From contig JARUPY010000536.1 in the NCBI GenBank assembly GCA_029817715.1, forward strand, positions 310,001 to 374,000: a stretch of DNA of 64,000 nt, in the 5' to 3' direction. A program made the translations under genes and the position numbers. The notes beneath the pieces are model-generated. The model saw only the letters and a program-made list of their open reading frames with translations, did no database searches and had not been told where the DNA came from. The stretch comes from Melastoma dodecandrum. Lineage: Eukaryota; Streptophyta; Magnoliopsida; Myrtales; Melastomataceae. Positions 25,403 to 35,709 of the stretch are shown piece after piece (the stretch's first letter is position 1; each line of letters begins with the position of its first letter).

Positions 25403-26496
25403 GGGCGGGCGTGCTCGGGGAACAGGGCGCCGATCGCCGCCTCGTCCGCCGCGCAGACCCCCCGCTCGGTGATCAGGCCGGTGACCAGCCGCGCGGGCGT
25501 CACGTCGAAGGCGTAGTTGGCCGCGGGGCTGCCCGGGGCGGCGATGTCCACGGTCACGACCTCGCCCGAGGCGGCGCGGCCGGTCATGCGCGTGACCTCC
25601 TCGGCCGAGCGCTGCTCGATCGGGATCTGCGCCACCCCGTCGGTCAGGCTCCAGTCCAGGGTCGAGGCGGGCAGGGCGGCGTAGAAGGCCACGCCGTTGT
25701 CCTTGGCCGCCAGCGCCTTCAGGTAGGTGCCGATCTTGTTGCAGACGTCGCCCGTGCGGGTGGTGCGGTCCGAGCCGACGATGCACAGGTCCACCATGCC
25801 GTGCTGCATCAGGTGGCCGCCGGTGTTGTCGGCGATGATGGTGTGGGCCACGCCCTCCTGCCCCAGCTCGAAGGCGGTGAGGCTGGCGCCCTGGTTGCGC
25901 GGCCGGGTCTCGTCGACCCACACGTGCACGTCCACCCCCGCGCGCCGCGCCTTGTAGACGGGGGCGAGCGCGGTGCCCCAGTCCACCGTGGCCAGCCAGC
26001 CGGCGTTGCAGTGGGTCAAGACGTTGACGCGCCCGCCGGTGCGCTCGGCATGGACGGCGATGATCCGTGCGCCGTGCTCGCCGATCGCCTCGCAGGTGGC
26101 GACGTCCGCCTCTGCGATCTGGGCGGCGCGGGCGCGGGCGGCCTCCAGCCGGTCGGCGCGGGGGCGGTTGCGCACCGCGGCCATCACCTCTCTCAGCGCC
26201 CAGGCCAGGTTCACCGCCGTAGGGCGGGCGGCGAGCAGGGCGTCGTGCGCCCGCTCCAGCCCCTCGTCCGAGGCGTCCTCCCGCAGCGCCAGCGCCATGC
26301 CATAGGCCGCCGTCACCCCGATCAGCGGCGCGCCGCGCACCTGCATGTCGGCGATGGCGCGCACCGCGTCGGCGAGGGAGCGCAGGCGGACGGTCTCCAC
26401 CGCGTGGGGCAGGCGGGTCTGGTCGATGACCTCCACCTCGCCAGAGCCGTCGGGCGCGGCCCAGATGGTGCGGGCCGGGCGGCCGTGGATGTTCAT
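25399..26496 (-). CDS. mtnA: S-methyl-5-thioribose-1-phosphate isomerase
   Basis: 365-residue enzyme of the methionine salvage pathway, converting methylthioribose-1-phosphate to methylthioribulose-1-phosphate. The eIF2B-like fold is clear: [38 protein letters not shown] (catalytic Cys), [53 protein letters not shown] (catalytic Asp) and the terminal [21 protein letters not shown]. Length is normal. It is 13 bp downstream of purU and overlaps the next gene by 4 bp. No other mtn gene is in the window. Confidence 0.96.
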   Translation of the reverse strand: MNIHGRPARTIWAAPDGSGEVEVIDQTRLPHAVETVRLRSLADAVRAIADMQVRGAPLIGVTAAYGMALALREDASDEGLERAHDALLAARPTAVNLAWALREVMAAVRNRPRADRLEAARARAAQIAEADVATCEAIGEHGARIIAVHAERTGGRVNVLTHCNAGWLATVDWGTALAPVYKARRAGVDVHVWVDETRPRNQGASLTAFELGQEGVAHTIIADNTGGHLMQHGMVDLCIVGSDRTTRTGDVCNKIGTYLKALAAKDNGVAFYAALPASTLDWSLTDGVAQIPIEQRSAEEVTRMTGRAASGEVVTVDIAAPGSPAANYAFDVTPARLVTGLITERGVCAADEAAIGALFPEHARP

Positions 26497-26509
26497 GCGG
26501 GGCGAGACG

Positions 26510-27388
26510 TCATGGGAAGACGATGGTCCGGCGGCCGTGCAGCAGGATGCGGCGCTCGCTGTGCCACTTGACCGCCCGCGCCAGCACGACGGTCTCCACG
26601 TCGCGGCCCAGCGCCACGAAGTCCGCCACGCTGAGGCTGTGCTGCACGCGCTCCACGTCCTGTTCGATGATCGGACCCTCGTCCAGGTCGCTGGTGACGT
26701 AGTGGGCGGTGGCGCCGATCAGCTTCACCCCCAGCTCGTGGGCGCGGTGATAGGGCTTGGCGCCCTTGAAGCTCGGCAGGAAGGAGTGGTGGATGTTGAT
26801 CGCCCGGCCGGCCCAGCGGGCGCACAGCTCGGGCGACAGAACCTGCATGTAGCGGGCGAGCACCACCAGCTCCGCCCCCGCGGCCTCCACCGCCTGGACC
26901 AGCCGCGCTTCCTGCGCCGCCTTTCCCTCGCCCTTGGGCCCCTCACCCACTGGCCCCTCGCCGATCGGAAGGTGCAGGAACGGGACGCCGGCGGCCTCCG
27001 CCAGGCCGCGCAGGTCGGCGTGGTTCGAGATCACCGCGCGCACGTCCAGGTTCAGGGCGCCGATGCGCGTGCGGAACAGCAGGTCATTCAGGCAGTGACC
27101 CAGCTTGGAGACCAGGATCACCGTCGGCGTCCGGCGGTCCAGGTCATGGAAGGCGGCGGCCATGCCGTGGCGCGCGGCGACCGGCGCGAACGCCGCCTCA
27201 AGCTCGGCCAGGGCCAGCGCGGCCGGCGCCTCAACCAGGGAGCGGAGGAAGAAGGCGCCCGTCTCCTGGTCGCCGAACTGGGCGCTCTCCAGGATGTTGC
27301 AGCCCTCCGCCGCCAGGAAGCCGGCGACGTCGGCGACCACGCCGATGCGATCGGCGCAGGTGAGCGTCAGGACGTAGCGGGGCCCCAT
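26510..27388 (-). CDS. purU: Formyltetrahydrofolate deformylase
   Basis: 292-residue enzyme releasing formate from 10-formyltetrahydrofolate; it balances the one-carbon pool. An N-terminal ACT domain ([21 protein letters not shown]) precedes the formyltransferase domain with [13 protein letters not shown], the AVISNH start, [12 protein letters not shown], the catalytic [19 protein letters not shown] and [17 protein letters not shown]. An in-frame insert, [13 protein letters not shown] at about residues 143-155, is encoded by 15-bp tandem units and lies in a surface loop. It sits 13 bp from each neighbour in the fabA-to-GT61 run. Confidence 0.95.
   Translation of the reverse strand: MGPRYVLTLTCADRIGVVADVAGFLAAEGCNILESAQFGDQETGAFFLRSLVEAPAALALAELEAAFAPVAARHGMAAAFHDLDRRTPTVILVSKLGHCLNDLLFRTRIGALNLDVRAVISNHADLRGLAEAAGVPFLHLPIGEGPVGEGPKGEGKAAQEARLVQAVEAAGAELVVLARYMQVLSPELCARWAGRAINIHHSFLPSFKGAKPYHRAHELGVKLIGATAHYVTSDLDEGPIIEQDVERVQHSLSVADFVALGRDVETVVLARAVKWHSERRILLHGRRTIVFP
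26923..26962. repeat. 15-bp tandem repeat inside purU
   Basis: Two and a half imperfect 15-bp units encoding [10 protein letters not shown] and GEGK in a loop of PurU. The units preserve the frame. Confidence 0.75.
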
Positions 27389-27401
27389 GGATACGCCGCC
27401 G

Positions 27402-28625
27402 TCACCCCGGGCGCCGCTGCAGCACCAGGCAGCCGTTGGTGCCGCCGAAGCCGAAGCTGTTGGACATGACCGTGTTCAGCTGGCGCGCCTCGCTGGTCCG
27501 CACGATCGGCAGGTCGGCGAAGGCCTCGTCCAGGTTGTCGATGTGGGCGCTGCCGGCGACGAAGCCGTCGCGCATCATCAAGAGGCAGTAGATCGCCTCC
27601 TGCGCGCCGGCGGCGCCCAGGCTGTGCCCGGTCAGGGACTTGGTGGAGGAGATCAGCGGCGCCTTATCGCCGAACACCGCGCGCACGGCGTCCATCTCCT
27701 TGGCGTCGCCGATGGGCGTGGAGGTGCCGTGCGGGTTCAGGTAGTCGATGGGGCCGTCCACCCCCTCCATCGCCAGGCGCATGCAGCGCACCGCGCCCTC
27801 GCCCGAGGGGGAGACCATGTCGTGGGCGTCGGCGTTGGCGGCGTAGCCGACCACCTCGCCGTAGATCTTGGCGCCGCGGGCCTGGGCGTGGTCCAGCGCC
27901 TCCAGCACCACCACGCCCGCGCCGCCGGCGATGACGAAGCCGTCGCGGTCGCGGTCGTAGGCGCGGCTGGCCACGGCCGGCCGGTCGTTGAACTCGCTCG
28001 ACATGGCGCCCATGGCGTCGAACATGACCGACAGGGTCCAGTCCAGCTCCTCGCAGCCGCCGGCGAAGACCACGTCCTGCTTGCCGAGCTGGATCTGCTC
28101 CACCCCCACGCCGATGCAGTGGGCCGAGGTCGCGCAGGCCGAGGAGATCGAATAGTTGATCCCGCGCGTCTTGAACCAGGTCGACAGCACCGCCGACGGC
28201 CCCGAGCACATGGCCTTGGGCACGGCGAAGGGACCGACGCGCTTGGGCCCCTTGGTCCGGGTCGTTTCGGCGGCGGCGACGATGGTGCGGGTCGAGGGGC
28301 CGCCGGCGCCGACGATCAGGCCGGTCTTCTCGTGGGCGATCTCGGCCGGCTCCAGCCCGGAGTCGGCGATCGCCTGCTCCATGGCGATGTGGGCGTAGGC
28401 CAGGCCGGGGCTGAGGAAGCGGGCCGCGCGGCGGTCCACCAGCTCCTCCCAGGCGTCGGCGGCCAGGCGGGGCGGCGCATGCACCTGGCAGCGGAAGCCC
28501 AGCTCCTTGTACTCCGGCGCGGCGACGACGCCCGAACGCCCCTCGCGGAGCGCGGCGCTGACCTCATCGAGCGTGGAGCCGATGGGGGAAACGATGCCTA
28601 AGCCGGTGACCACGACGCGGCGCAT
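27402..28625 (-). CDS. fabB: Beta-ketoacyl-ACP synthase I
   Basis: 407-residue elongating condensing enzyme of unsaturated fatty acid synthesis. The catalytic triad is visible: Cys in [14 protein letters not shown], His in [12 protein letters not shown] and His in [17 protein letters not shown]; the C-terminal [11 protein letters not shown] loop is intact. N-terminus [16 protein letters not shown]. It lies 44 bp downstream of fabA on the same strand, the classical fabA-fabB pair for the anaerobic unsaturated fatty acid pathway, and 13 bp upstream of purU. Confidence 0.96.
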   Translation of the reverse strand: MRRVVVTGLGIVSPIGSTLDEVSAALREGRSGVVAAPEYKELGFRCQVHAPPRLAADAWEELVDRRAARFLSPGLAYAHIAMEQAIADSGLEPAEIAHEKTGLIVGAGGPSTRTIVAAAETTRTKGPKRVGPFAVPKAMCSGPSAVLSTWFKTRGINYSISSACATSAHCIGVGVEQIQLGKQDVVFAGGCEELDWTLSVMFDAMGAMSSEFNDRPAVASRAYDRDRDGFVIAGGAGVVVLEALDHAQARGAKIYGEVVGYAANADAHDMVSPSGEGAVRCMRLAMEGVDGPIDYLNPHGTSTPIGDAKEMDAVRAVFGDKAPLISSTKSLTGHSLGAAGAQEAIYCLLMMRDGFVAGSAHIDNLDEAFADLPIVRTSEARQLNTVMSNSFGFGGTNGCLVLQRRPG

Positions 28626-28669
28626 GGGTCAGCCCTTCGCCCTTTCTCGTTGCTGCTGCCGACCGGCCT

Positions 28670-29212
28670 TCAGGCCAGGTCCTTGGCGTCGAACAGGCCG
28701 ACGCGCAGGTCGCTGGCGGTGTAGATCGGCTTGCCGTCCGCTTCCAGGACGCCGTCGGCGACGCCCATCACCAGCTTGCGGATGATCACCTTTTTCATGT
28801 CGATCTTGTAACAGACCTTCTTGACGTTGGGAGTGACCTGTCCGGCGAACTTCACCTCGCCCACGCCCAGCGCCCGGCCCCGGCCCGGCGCCCCCGACCA
28901 GCCGAGGAAGAAGCCCACCAGCTGCCACATGGCGTCCAGCCCCAGGCAGCCCGGCATCACCGGATCGCCGTAGAAGTGGCACAGGAAGAACCATTGCTCG
29001 GGGGTGATATCCAGCTCGGCGTTGATGAAGCCCTTGCCGAACTGGCCGCCCTCCTTGGAGATCTGGCGGATGCGGTCGATCATCAGCATCGGCGGGGCGG
29101 GCAGCTGGGCGTTGCCCGGCCCGAACATCTCGCCCCGGCCGCAGGCCAGCAGGTCGTCGATCTCGAAGCTCGTCATCGAGTAGGCGGGGAGCGAGGTGTC
29201 GACGGCGGTCAT
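28670..29212 (-). CDS. fabA: 3-hydroxydecanoyl-ACP dehydratase/isomerase
   Basis: 180-residue bifunctional enzyme that dehydrates 3-hydroxydecanoyl-ACP and isomerises trans-2 to cis-3-decenoyl-ACP, the branch point to unsaturated fatty acids. The hot-dog fold active site is [24 protein letters not shown], with catalytic His and Asp. [20 protein letters not shown] is the family N-terminus. First gene of a five-gene minus-strand run; its promoter lies in the 229-bp divergent region shared with acs. Confidence 0.97.
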   Translation of the reverse strand: MTAVDTSLPAYSMTSFEIDDLLACGRGEMFGPGNAQLPAPPMLMIDRIRQISKEGGQFGKGFINAELDITPEQWFFLCHFYGDPVMPGCLGLDAMWQLVGFFLGWSGAPGRGRALGVGEVKFAGQVTPNVKKVCYKIDMKKVIIRKLVMGVADGVLEADGKPIYTASDLRVGLFDAKDLA

Positions 29213-29441
29213 ACGAGACGAAGTCCTAAGGGGCGAGCAGATGAGCCGCCTTCGTGATGGGCGACGGGTTACACGAGGGTGGCGGAAGGCTCAACCGGAG
29301 CGGCCCGGCTCCCGCGCGGCGGCCTCGGAGACCCGCCGCCGGTCGTGGGCGTTTGATCCAGCGCAAACCCCCGCCGCCGCTTGCGGAGGAAGGCAAAGGC
29401 GCGCTTAGTTTCAGAAAAGACAGAACAGGGAGGGTCATTCC

Positions 29442-30668
29442 ATGGACGACGCCGCACCGCACGTCTTCGCGCCGCCGCAGGGCCTGTCCGCGTCGGCCAA
29501 GCTGGACAAGGCCGCCTATGCGGCCGCCCGCGAGCGCGCGGCCCAGGACCCCGACGGCTTCTTCGCCGAGGCGGCCGGGCGGCTGGACTGGATCAAGCCC
29601 TTCACCAAGGTCAGCGACGTCAGCTACGACGCCGCCGACCTGCACATCCGCTGGTTCGAGGACGGCGTGCTGAACGTCTCGGCCAACTGCCTGGACCGGC
29701 ACCTGGAGGCGAGGGGCGACCAGACCGCCATCCTGTGGGAGGGCGACGATCCCAAGGACAGCCGCGCGATTACCTATCGCGAGGCGCACGCCGAGGTCTG
29801 CCGCTTCGCCAACGTGCTGAAGGCCCGGGGCGTCAGGAAAGGCGACCGGGTCACCATCTACATGCCGATGATCCCGGAGGCCGCCTACGCCATGCTGGCC
29901 TGCGCGCGGATCGGCGCGGTGCATTCGGTGGTGTTCGGCGGCTTCTCGCCCGAGAGCATCGCCGGCCGCATCGCCGACTGCGGCTCCACCGTGGTGATCA
30001 CCGCCGACGAAGGGGTGCGCGGCGGCAAGGTGTTCGCCCTGAAGGCCAGCGTGGACGAGGCGCTGGAGCACGCGGCCGGCGTGAACACCGTGCTGGTGGT
30101 CAAGCGCACCGGCGCGGCGGTGGCCATGGTCGAGGGGCGCGACTTCGACTACGGGGCGGAGGCGGCCAAGGTCTCCGCCGACTGCCCGCCCGAGCCGATG
30201 GGGGCGGAGGACCCGCTGTTCATCCTCTACACCTCCGGCTCGACCGGCAAGCCCAAGGGGGTGCTGCACACCACCGGCGGCTATCTGTTCTGGGCCGCGT
30301 TCACCCACGAGACGGTGTTCGACTACCGTGACGGCGAGGTGTTCTGGTGCACCGCCGACGTGGGCTGGGTGACGGGGCACAGCTACATCGTCTACGGCCC
30401 GCTGGCGAACGGGGCGATCACCCTGATGTTCGAGGGGGTGCCCACCTATCCCGGCCCCTCGCGCTTCTGGCAGGTGATCGACAAGCACCAGGTGAACATC
30501 TTCTACACCGCGCCCACCGCCATCCGCGCCCTGATGCGCGAGGGAGACGGCCCGGTGCAGTCGACCTCGCGCAAGAGCCTGCGGGTGCTGGGCACGGTGG
30601 GCGAGCCGATCAATCCGGAGGCCTGGCGCTGGTACCACACGGTGGTGGGCGAGGGGCGCTGCCCCATC

Positions 30669-30699
<31 letters not shown>

Positions 30700-31385
30700 G
30701 CATCCTGATCTCGCCGACGCCGGCCGCCGTGGCGCTGAAGCCCGGCTCCGCCACCCTGCCGCTGCCCGGCGTCATGCCCGAGCTGGTGGACGCCAACGGC
30801 CAGGCGCTGGCGGGCGAGGCTGAGGGGAACCTGGTGATCACGCGCAGCTGGCCCGGCCAGATGCGGACCGTCTACGGCGACCACCAGCGCTTCGTCGACA
30901 CCTACTTCAAGACCTACCCGGGGACCTATTTCACCGGCGACGGGGCGCGGCGCGACGCGGACGGCTACTACTGGATCACCGGGCGGGTGGACGACGTGAT
31001 CAACGTCTCCGGCCACCGCATCGGCACGGCGGAGGTGGAGAGCGCCCTGGTGGGCCACCGCGCCGTGGCCGAGGCGGCTGTCGTGGGCTTCCCCCACGAC
31101 ATCAAGGGCCAGGGCATCTACGCCTACGTCACCCTGAAGCAGGGCGAAGAACCGAGCGAGGCCTTGAAGACGGAGCTGGCCGACGCCGTGCGCGCCGACA
31201 TCGGACGCTTCGCCGCGCCCGACGCGATCCAGTGGGCGCCGGGCCTGCCCAAGACCCGCTCGGGCAAGATCATGCGCCGCATCCTGCGCAAGATCGCCGA
31301 GGGCGCGGTGGACCAGCTGGGCGACACCAGCACCCTGGCCGACCCCGCCGTGGTGGACGACCTGGTGAAGAACCGGGCGGGGTGA
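29442..31385 (+). CDS. acs: Acetyl-CoA synthetase (AMP-forming)
   Basis: 647-residue enzyme activating acetate to acetyl-CoA through acetyl-AMP. Motifs in order: [38 protein letters not shown], the P-loop [99 protein letters not shown] and the C-terminal acetylatable Lys in [20 protein letters not shown] start preceded by GGGAGGG. Divergent from fabA, so both acetyl-CoA supply and unsaturated lipid synthesis start from one region. Confidence 0.97.
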
Positions 31386-31386
31386 T

Positions 31387-31553
31387 CTCCCCTCTCCCCT
31401 TGCGGGAGAGGGAAGGGGCCCGCGCCGGAGGCGTGGGAAGGGTGAGGGGTCGACGTGCGGGATGAGGCGGCGCGCAGCTGAGCACGCGGTGCGACCCCTC
31501 ACCCTCCCGGCGCTGGCGCGCCGGGTCCCTCCCTCTCCCGCAGGGGGAGAGGG
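31387..31553. repeat. Long imperfect inverted repeat between convergent genes
   Basis: Left arm 31387-31452 and right arm 31491-31553 carry complementary blocks: a CCCTCTCCC..GGGAGAGGG hairpin at each outer end and AGGGTGAGGGGTCG / CGACCCCTCACCCT inside. The whole can fold into one long stem. It fills the entire space between the convergent acs and SMP-30 genes and may act as their bidirectional terminator. A similar element is at 48558-48706. Confidence 0.8.
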
Positions 31554-31554
31554 A

Positions 31555-32451
31555 TTAAAGCCGAAACCGCGGCATCGGCAGGCCGGCGACGTCCAGCGGG
31601 ACCACGAACAGCGCGCCGTCCAGCGCCTCGGGCGGCAGGTTCGGCTGGCCCTGGCGGGCGGTGGTGACGTACAGCGTCTTGCGGTCGGCGCCGCCGAAGG
31701 CGCAGCTGGAGGGCTGCTTCACCGGCAGCTCCAGCACGCGGTCCACCTTGCCCGCCGGCGTGAAGCGCACCACGCAGCCGGCGCCCCAGCGCGCGCTCCA
31801 CAGACAGCCATCCTCGTCCATGGACGCCCCGTCCGGATGGCCGGGCGCGGCGTCGCCGGTCTCGAACACCTGGCGGTCGTGCAGCGCCGGGCCGTCGGGG
31901 TCGTAGGCGAAGGACCATATCACCCGCCGGGTTGTGTCGGCGGTGTAGAAGCGGTCGCCCGAGGGGCTCCAGCAGAAGGTGTTGGTGATGCCGATCCCCT
32001 CCAGCATCCGCTTCGACCAGCCCCGCCCGTCGATGCAGAACACCGAGCCGCCGTCCTGCCGCTGCTGGGGCGTGTCCTCGCCGTTCGGGCCGATGTTGTT
32101 CCCCATGCTGCCGAGCCACAGCCGCCCCTGCGGGTCGGTGCGCACCTCGTTGGAGCGGTTGCGCGGGTCGGTGTCCGGCAGGGCGAAGGCGCTCAGGGCG
32201 CCGCTCGGAAGGTCGAAGCGGTAGATCCCGTCGCGCTGCATCACCACGGCGTGGCCGTCGTCGCTGGGCACGATGCCGCTGGTGACGCTGGGCATGGGCC
32301 AGCGGTCGATCTTCCCCGTCGCGGGGTCCAGCCGCTGGACCGCCTTGCCCACGATGTCCGACCAGAACAGGGTCTGGCTCGCCTCGTCCCAGAAGGGGGT
32401 CTCGCCCAGCTGGTCGCGCTTCGGGCGGGAGACGATCTCGTAGGCGGTCAT
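31555..32451 (-). CDS. SMP-30/gluconolactonase family protein
   Basis: 298-residue six-bladed beta-propeller of the SMP-30/gluconolactonase/LRE family, calcium-dependent lactonases of sugar acid metabolism. Metal ligands fit: Glu in QLGETPFWDEASQTLFWSDI, Asn in NRSNEVRTDPQGRLWLGSM, Asn in GIGITNTFCWSPSGDRFYTADT and Asp in HPDGASMDEDGCLWSA. The terminal blades include VTTAR. ATG at 32449-32451. It starts 54 bp from the divergent rsmE gene. The substrate is not determined by sequence. Confidence 0.88.
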   Translation of the reverse strand: MTAYEIVSRPKRDQLGETPFWDEASQTLFWSDIVGKAVQRLDPATGKIDRWPMPSVTSGIVPSDDGHAVVMQRDGIYRFDLPSGALSAFALPDTDPRNRSNEVRTDPQGRLWLGSMGNNIGPNGEDTPQQRQDGGSVFCIDGRGWSKRMLEGIGITNTFCWSPSGDRFYTADTTRRVIWSFAYDPDGPALHDRQVFETGDAAPGHPDGASMDEDGCLWSARWGAGCVVRFTPAGKVDRVLELPVKQPSSCAFGGADRKTLYVTTARQGQPNLPPEALDGALFVVPLDVAGLPMPRFRL

Positions 32452-32505
32452 GCAACTTCCCTTCGCGCGCTTGAGGCGGCCGGCCCTGCGTGCGACCTCG
32501 GACGC

Positions 32506-33288
32506 ATGATCCGCCTGTTCGTTCCAGAGCCGCTTTCGGCCGGCGCCCGCCTTAGCCTGCCGGGCGAGCAGGCGCACTACCTGACCAACGTCATGCGCCA
32601 GGCGGCGGGGGCGCAGGTGCACCTGTTCAACGGGACGGACGGGGAGTGGCGCGCCCGGCTGGCGGAGGCGTCCAAGCGCGGCGCGGTGCTGGAGGTCGAG
32701 GCCCGGACCCGCCCCCAGCGCCTGCCCCCCGACCTGGACCTGGTGGTCGCCCTGGTGAAGCGCGCCCGGCTGGAGACCATCGTGGAGAAGGCGGCCGAGC
32801 TGGGCGTCCGTCGCGTCCGGCTGGTCACCACCCGCCGCACCAACGCCGGCCACACCAACCCGGCGCGCCTGCAGGCCATCGCGACCGAGGCGGCGGAGCA
32901 GACCGGCCGGCTGGACGTGCCCGCGGTCCTGGCCCCCGAGCCGCTGGACCGCCTGTTGGACGGCTGGGACGCAGGGCGCCGGCTGATGTTCTGCGACGAG
33001 GCGGGCGATGACCCGGACGCCCGCTGGGGCGGCGAGGCGGGCCGGGCGGCGCCGGCGATCGGCGCCCTTGGCCCGGTCCCCCGCGGCCAGCCCTGGGCGG
33101 TTCTGATCGGGCCAGAGGGCGGCTTCGACCCGGCGGAACGGGCGCGGCTGCGCGCCGCGTCCTTCGTCACGCCGGTGACGCTCGGCCCGCGTATCCTGAG
33201 GGCCGACACCGCCGCCATCGCCGCCCTGACGCTCTGGCAGGCGGCGCTCGGCGACTGGGACGGGGACGCGGGGATCGCACCGGCGTGA
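32506..33288 (+). CDS. rsmE: 16S rRNA (uracil1498-N3)-methyltransferase
   Basis: 260-residue SPOUT methyltransferase that methylates U1498 of 16S rRNA. N-terminal PUA-like domain (IRLFVPEPLSAGARLSLPGEQAHYLTNVMR) and C-terminal trefoil-knot SAM domain with ALVKRARLETIVEKAAELGVRRV, TTRRTNAGH, EAAEQTGRLDVP, VLIGPEGGFDPAERA and LGPRILRADTAAIAAL. ATG at 32506. A loop of about 15 residues (ARWGGEAGRAAPAIGALGP) is slightly longer than usual. It lies about 100 bp upstream of the glutamate-cysteine ligase gene, a common alphaproteobacterial arrangement. Confidence 0.94.
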   Translation: MIRLFVPEPLSAGARLSLPGEQAHYLTNVMRQAAGAQVHLFNGTDGEWRARLAEASKRGAVLEVEARTRPQRLPPDLDLVVALVKRARLETIVEKAAELGVRRVRLVTTRRTNAGHTNPARLQAIATEAAEQTGRLDVPAVLAPEPLDRLLDGWDAGRRLMFCDEAGDDPDARWGGEAGRAAPAIGALGPVPRGQPWAVLIGPEGGFDPAERARLRAASFVTPVTLGPRILRADTAAIAALTLWQAALGDWDGDAGIAPA

Positions 33289-33385
33289 GCGGCCCGCGGG
33301 GCGGGGCCTTGAGCGCCGCCGCGCCGCCGCTTATGTCGCCCTCGCGCGCTCCGTCCTGGAGCGGCGCGCGCGACCCGGAGGATGC

Positions 33386-34753
33386 ATGGCCGACGTCAAG
33401 GTGGATGCGCCTCCTCTGACCATGGACGATCTGGCCGGCTACATGGCCGACGGGTGCAAGCCGCGCTCGGCGTTCAAGGTCGGGGCCGAGCACGAGAAGT
33501 TCGGCTTCCGCCACGGGACCCTGCGCCCCATCCCCTACGAGGGCGAGGATGGGATCGAAGCCCTGCTGAAGGGGCTGATGCGCTTCGGCTGGACCGGCGA
33601 GTACGAGGCCCGCGACGGCGGCGAGACCCTGATCGGGCTGAAGCGCGAGGGCGCCAACGTCAGCCTGGAGCCCGGCGGCCAGTTCGAGCTGTCCGGCGCG
33701 CCGCTGGCCACCATGCACGACATCTGCCGGGAGACGGCCCAGCACCTGAAGGAGACCAAGGTCGTCGCCGACGAGCTGGGCATCGGCTTCCTGGGCCTGG
33801 GCTTCTCGCCCGTGTGGCGGCGGGACGAGGTTCCGGTCATGCCCAAGGGCCGCTACAAGATCATGCGCGCCTACATGCCCAAGGTCGGCACGCTGGGCCT
33901 GGACATGATGTTCCGCACCTGCACGGTGCAGGCCAACCTCGACTTCGCCAGCGAAGCCGACATGGTGAAGAAGTTCCGCACCTCCCTGGCGCTGCAGCCG
34001 GTGGCCACCGCCCTGTTCGCCAACTCCCCCTTCACCGAGGGCAGGCCGAACGGCTGGCTTTCGGCTCGGGCCGCGGTGTGGACCGACACCGACGCGGACC
34101 GCACCGGCCTTCTGGACTTCGTGTTCCAGGACGGCTTCGGCTTCGAGCGCTACGCCGACTACGCCCTGGACGTGCCGATGTACTTCGCCAAGCGCGAGGG
34201 GCGCTACGTCGACCTGTCCGGCCGCTCGTTCCGGCGGTTCATGGCGGGCGAACTGTCAGAGCTGCCGGGCGAGCGTGCGGGCCTGAAGGACTGGGCCGAC
34301 CACCTGACCACCCTGTTCCCCGAGGTCCGGCTGAAGAGCTATCTGGAGATGCGCGGCGCGGACAGCGGCCCGCAGTCCAGCCTGTGCGCACTGCCGGCGC
34401 TGTGGACGGGCATCCTGTACGACGACGCCGCGCTGGAGGCCGCCTGGGACCTCTGCAAGGGCTGGTCGGGCGAGGACCGCGCGGCCCTGCGCGTCGACGC
34501 CGCCCGCCACGGGCTGAAGGCGGTGGTGGCCGGCCGCTTGCTGCAGGACGTGGCGAAGGACACGGTCGCCATCGCCCGCGAGGGGCTGAAGCGCCGCGCC
34601 TGCCTGAACGGCGGCATGCTGGACGAGACGGTGTTCCTGAACCCCCTGGTCGAAGTCGCCGAGAGCGGGATCACCCCCGCCGAGCGCCTGCTGGACCTCT
34701 ACCACGGCCCCTGGCAGGGCGACGCGAGCCGGGTGTTCGAACTGGCGTATTGA
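33386..34753 (+). CDS. gshA: Glutamate--cysteine ligase
   Basis: 455-residue enzyme of the plant/alphaproteobacterial GCL class, making gamma-glutamylcysteine, the first step of glutathione synthesis. Motifs: FKVGAEHEKFGFRHG, GLKREGANVSLEPGGQFELSGAPL, GLGFSPVWRRDEVPVMPKGRYKIMRAYMP, DMMFRTCTVQANLDFASEADM, ANSPFTEGRPNGWLSARAAVWTDTD and SYLEMRGADSGPQ. Length is normal for the class. It is 97 bp downstream of rsmE. A 198-bp repeat array begins about 90 bp after its stop. Confidence 0.95.
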   Translation: MADVKVDAPPLTMDDLAGYMADGCKPRSAFKVGAEHEKFGFRHGTLRPIPYEGEDGIEALLKGLMRFGWTGEYEARDGGETLIGLKREGANVSLEPGGQFELSGAPLATMHDICRETAQHLKETKVVADELGIGFLGLGFSPVWRRDEVPVMPKGRYKIMRAYMPKVGTLGLDMMFRTCTVQANLDFASEADMVKKFRTSLALQPVATALFANSPFTEGRPNGWLSARAAVWTDTDADRTGLLDFVFQDGFGFERYADYALDVPMYFAKREGRYVDLSGRSFRRFMAGELSELPGERAGLKDWADHLTTLFPEVRLKSYLEMRGADSGPQSSLCALPALWTGILYDDAALEAAWDLCKGWSGEDRAALRVDAARHGLKAVVAGRLLQDVAKDTVAIAREGLKRRACLNGGMLDETVFLNPLVEVAESGITPAERLLDLYHGPWQGDASRVFELAY

Positions 34754-34842
34754 GCAAGCGCCGGGCTTTCAGCCGCTCATCCCGGCGAATGCCTGCCCGG
34801 CGTTGATGGCGGAAGTCGCCCCCTCCTGATCCCTCTCCACTC

Positions 34843-35672
34843 CCCGTTTCCCTCGGGTTTATCCCGAGGGTCCGCGGGAGAAGCATTCAGGCTGCTGCAA
34901 AGCTATCAACCCGCCTAGAAGCTGCGCGGCGGACCCTCGGGACAAGCCCGAGGGAGGCGGAGACGGGAACAACCCGACCTGCCTGTGGAGCCTTCAGCCG
35001 GCTTCCTCCAACCTGCTCCACATTGGATCGTCCGCACGTGCCCGTTTCCCTCGGGTTTATCCCGAGGGTCCGCGGGAGAAGCATTCAGGCTGCTGCAAAG
35101 CTATCAACCCGCCTAGAAGCTGCGCGGCGGACCCTCGGGACAAGCCCGAGGGAGGCGGAGACGGGAACACCCGACCTGCATGTGGAGCCTTCAGCCGGCT
35201 TCCTCCAACCTGCTCCACATTGGATCGTCCGCACGTGCCCGTTTCCCTCGGGTTTATCCCGAGGGTCCGCGGGAGACGCGGCCAGGGTGTTGCAGGCTCA
35301 TCAACCCGCCTAGAAGCTGCGCGGCGGACCCTCGGGACAAGCCCGAGGGAGGCGGAGAGGGGAACGACCCGACCTGCCTGTGGAGCCTTCAGCCGGCTTC
35401 CCCCAACCTGCTCCACATTGGATCGTCCGCACATGCCCGCTTCCCTCGGGTTTATCCCGAGGGTCCGCGGGAGACGCGGCCAGGGTGTTGCAGGCTCATC
35501 AACCCGCCTGGAAGCTGCGCGGCGGACCCTCGGGACAAGCCCGAGGGAGGCGGAGACGGAAACAACCCGACCTGCCTGTGGAGCCTTCAGCCGGCTTCCT
35601 CCAACCTGCTCCACATTGGATCGTCCGCACATCCCCGTTTCCCTCGGGATAAACCCGAGGGAGGCGGGGTGA
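34843..35672. repeat. Array of about four 198-bp tandem units plus a partial fifth
   Basis: Units begin with CCCGTTTCCCTCGGG (third base variant in unit 4) at 34843, 35041, 35238, 35436 and 35634, a period of 197-198 bp. Each unit has two hairpins with the same CCCTCGGG/CCCGAGGG stem but different loops (TTTAT and ACAAG); together they form inverted ends of about 27 bp around a core, like a MITE. Cores of units 1 and 2 (35-bp segment with GCATTCAGGCTGCTGC) differ from those of units 3 and 4 (CGCGGCCAGGGTGTTGC). The 956-bp gap 34754-35709 holds this array; its first 89 and last 37 bases show nothing else. Reading frames through the array are repeat artefacts. Confidence 0.95.
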
Positions 35673-35709
35673 GGGCAGAGGGGCCGTGCAGCCCACCCGC
35701 CTGTAGAGC

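Noticed and set aside
34843..35672. CRISPR array
   Set aside because: The period is 198 bp with near-identical units rather than short repeats with unique spacers, and no cas genes are present.
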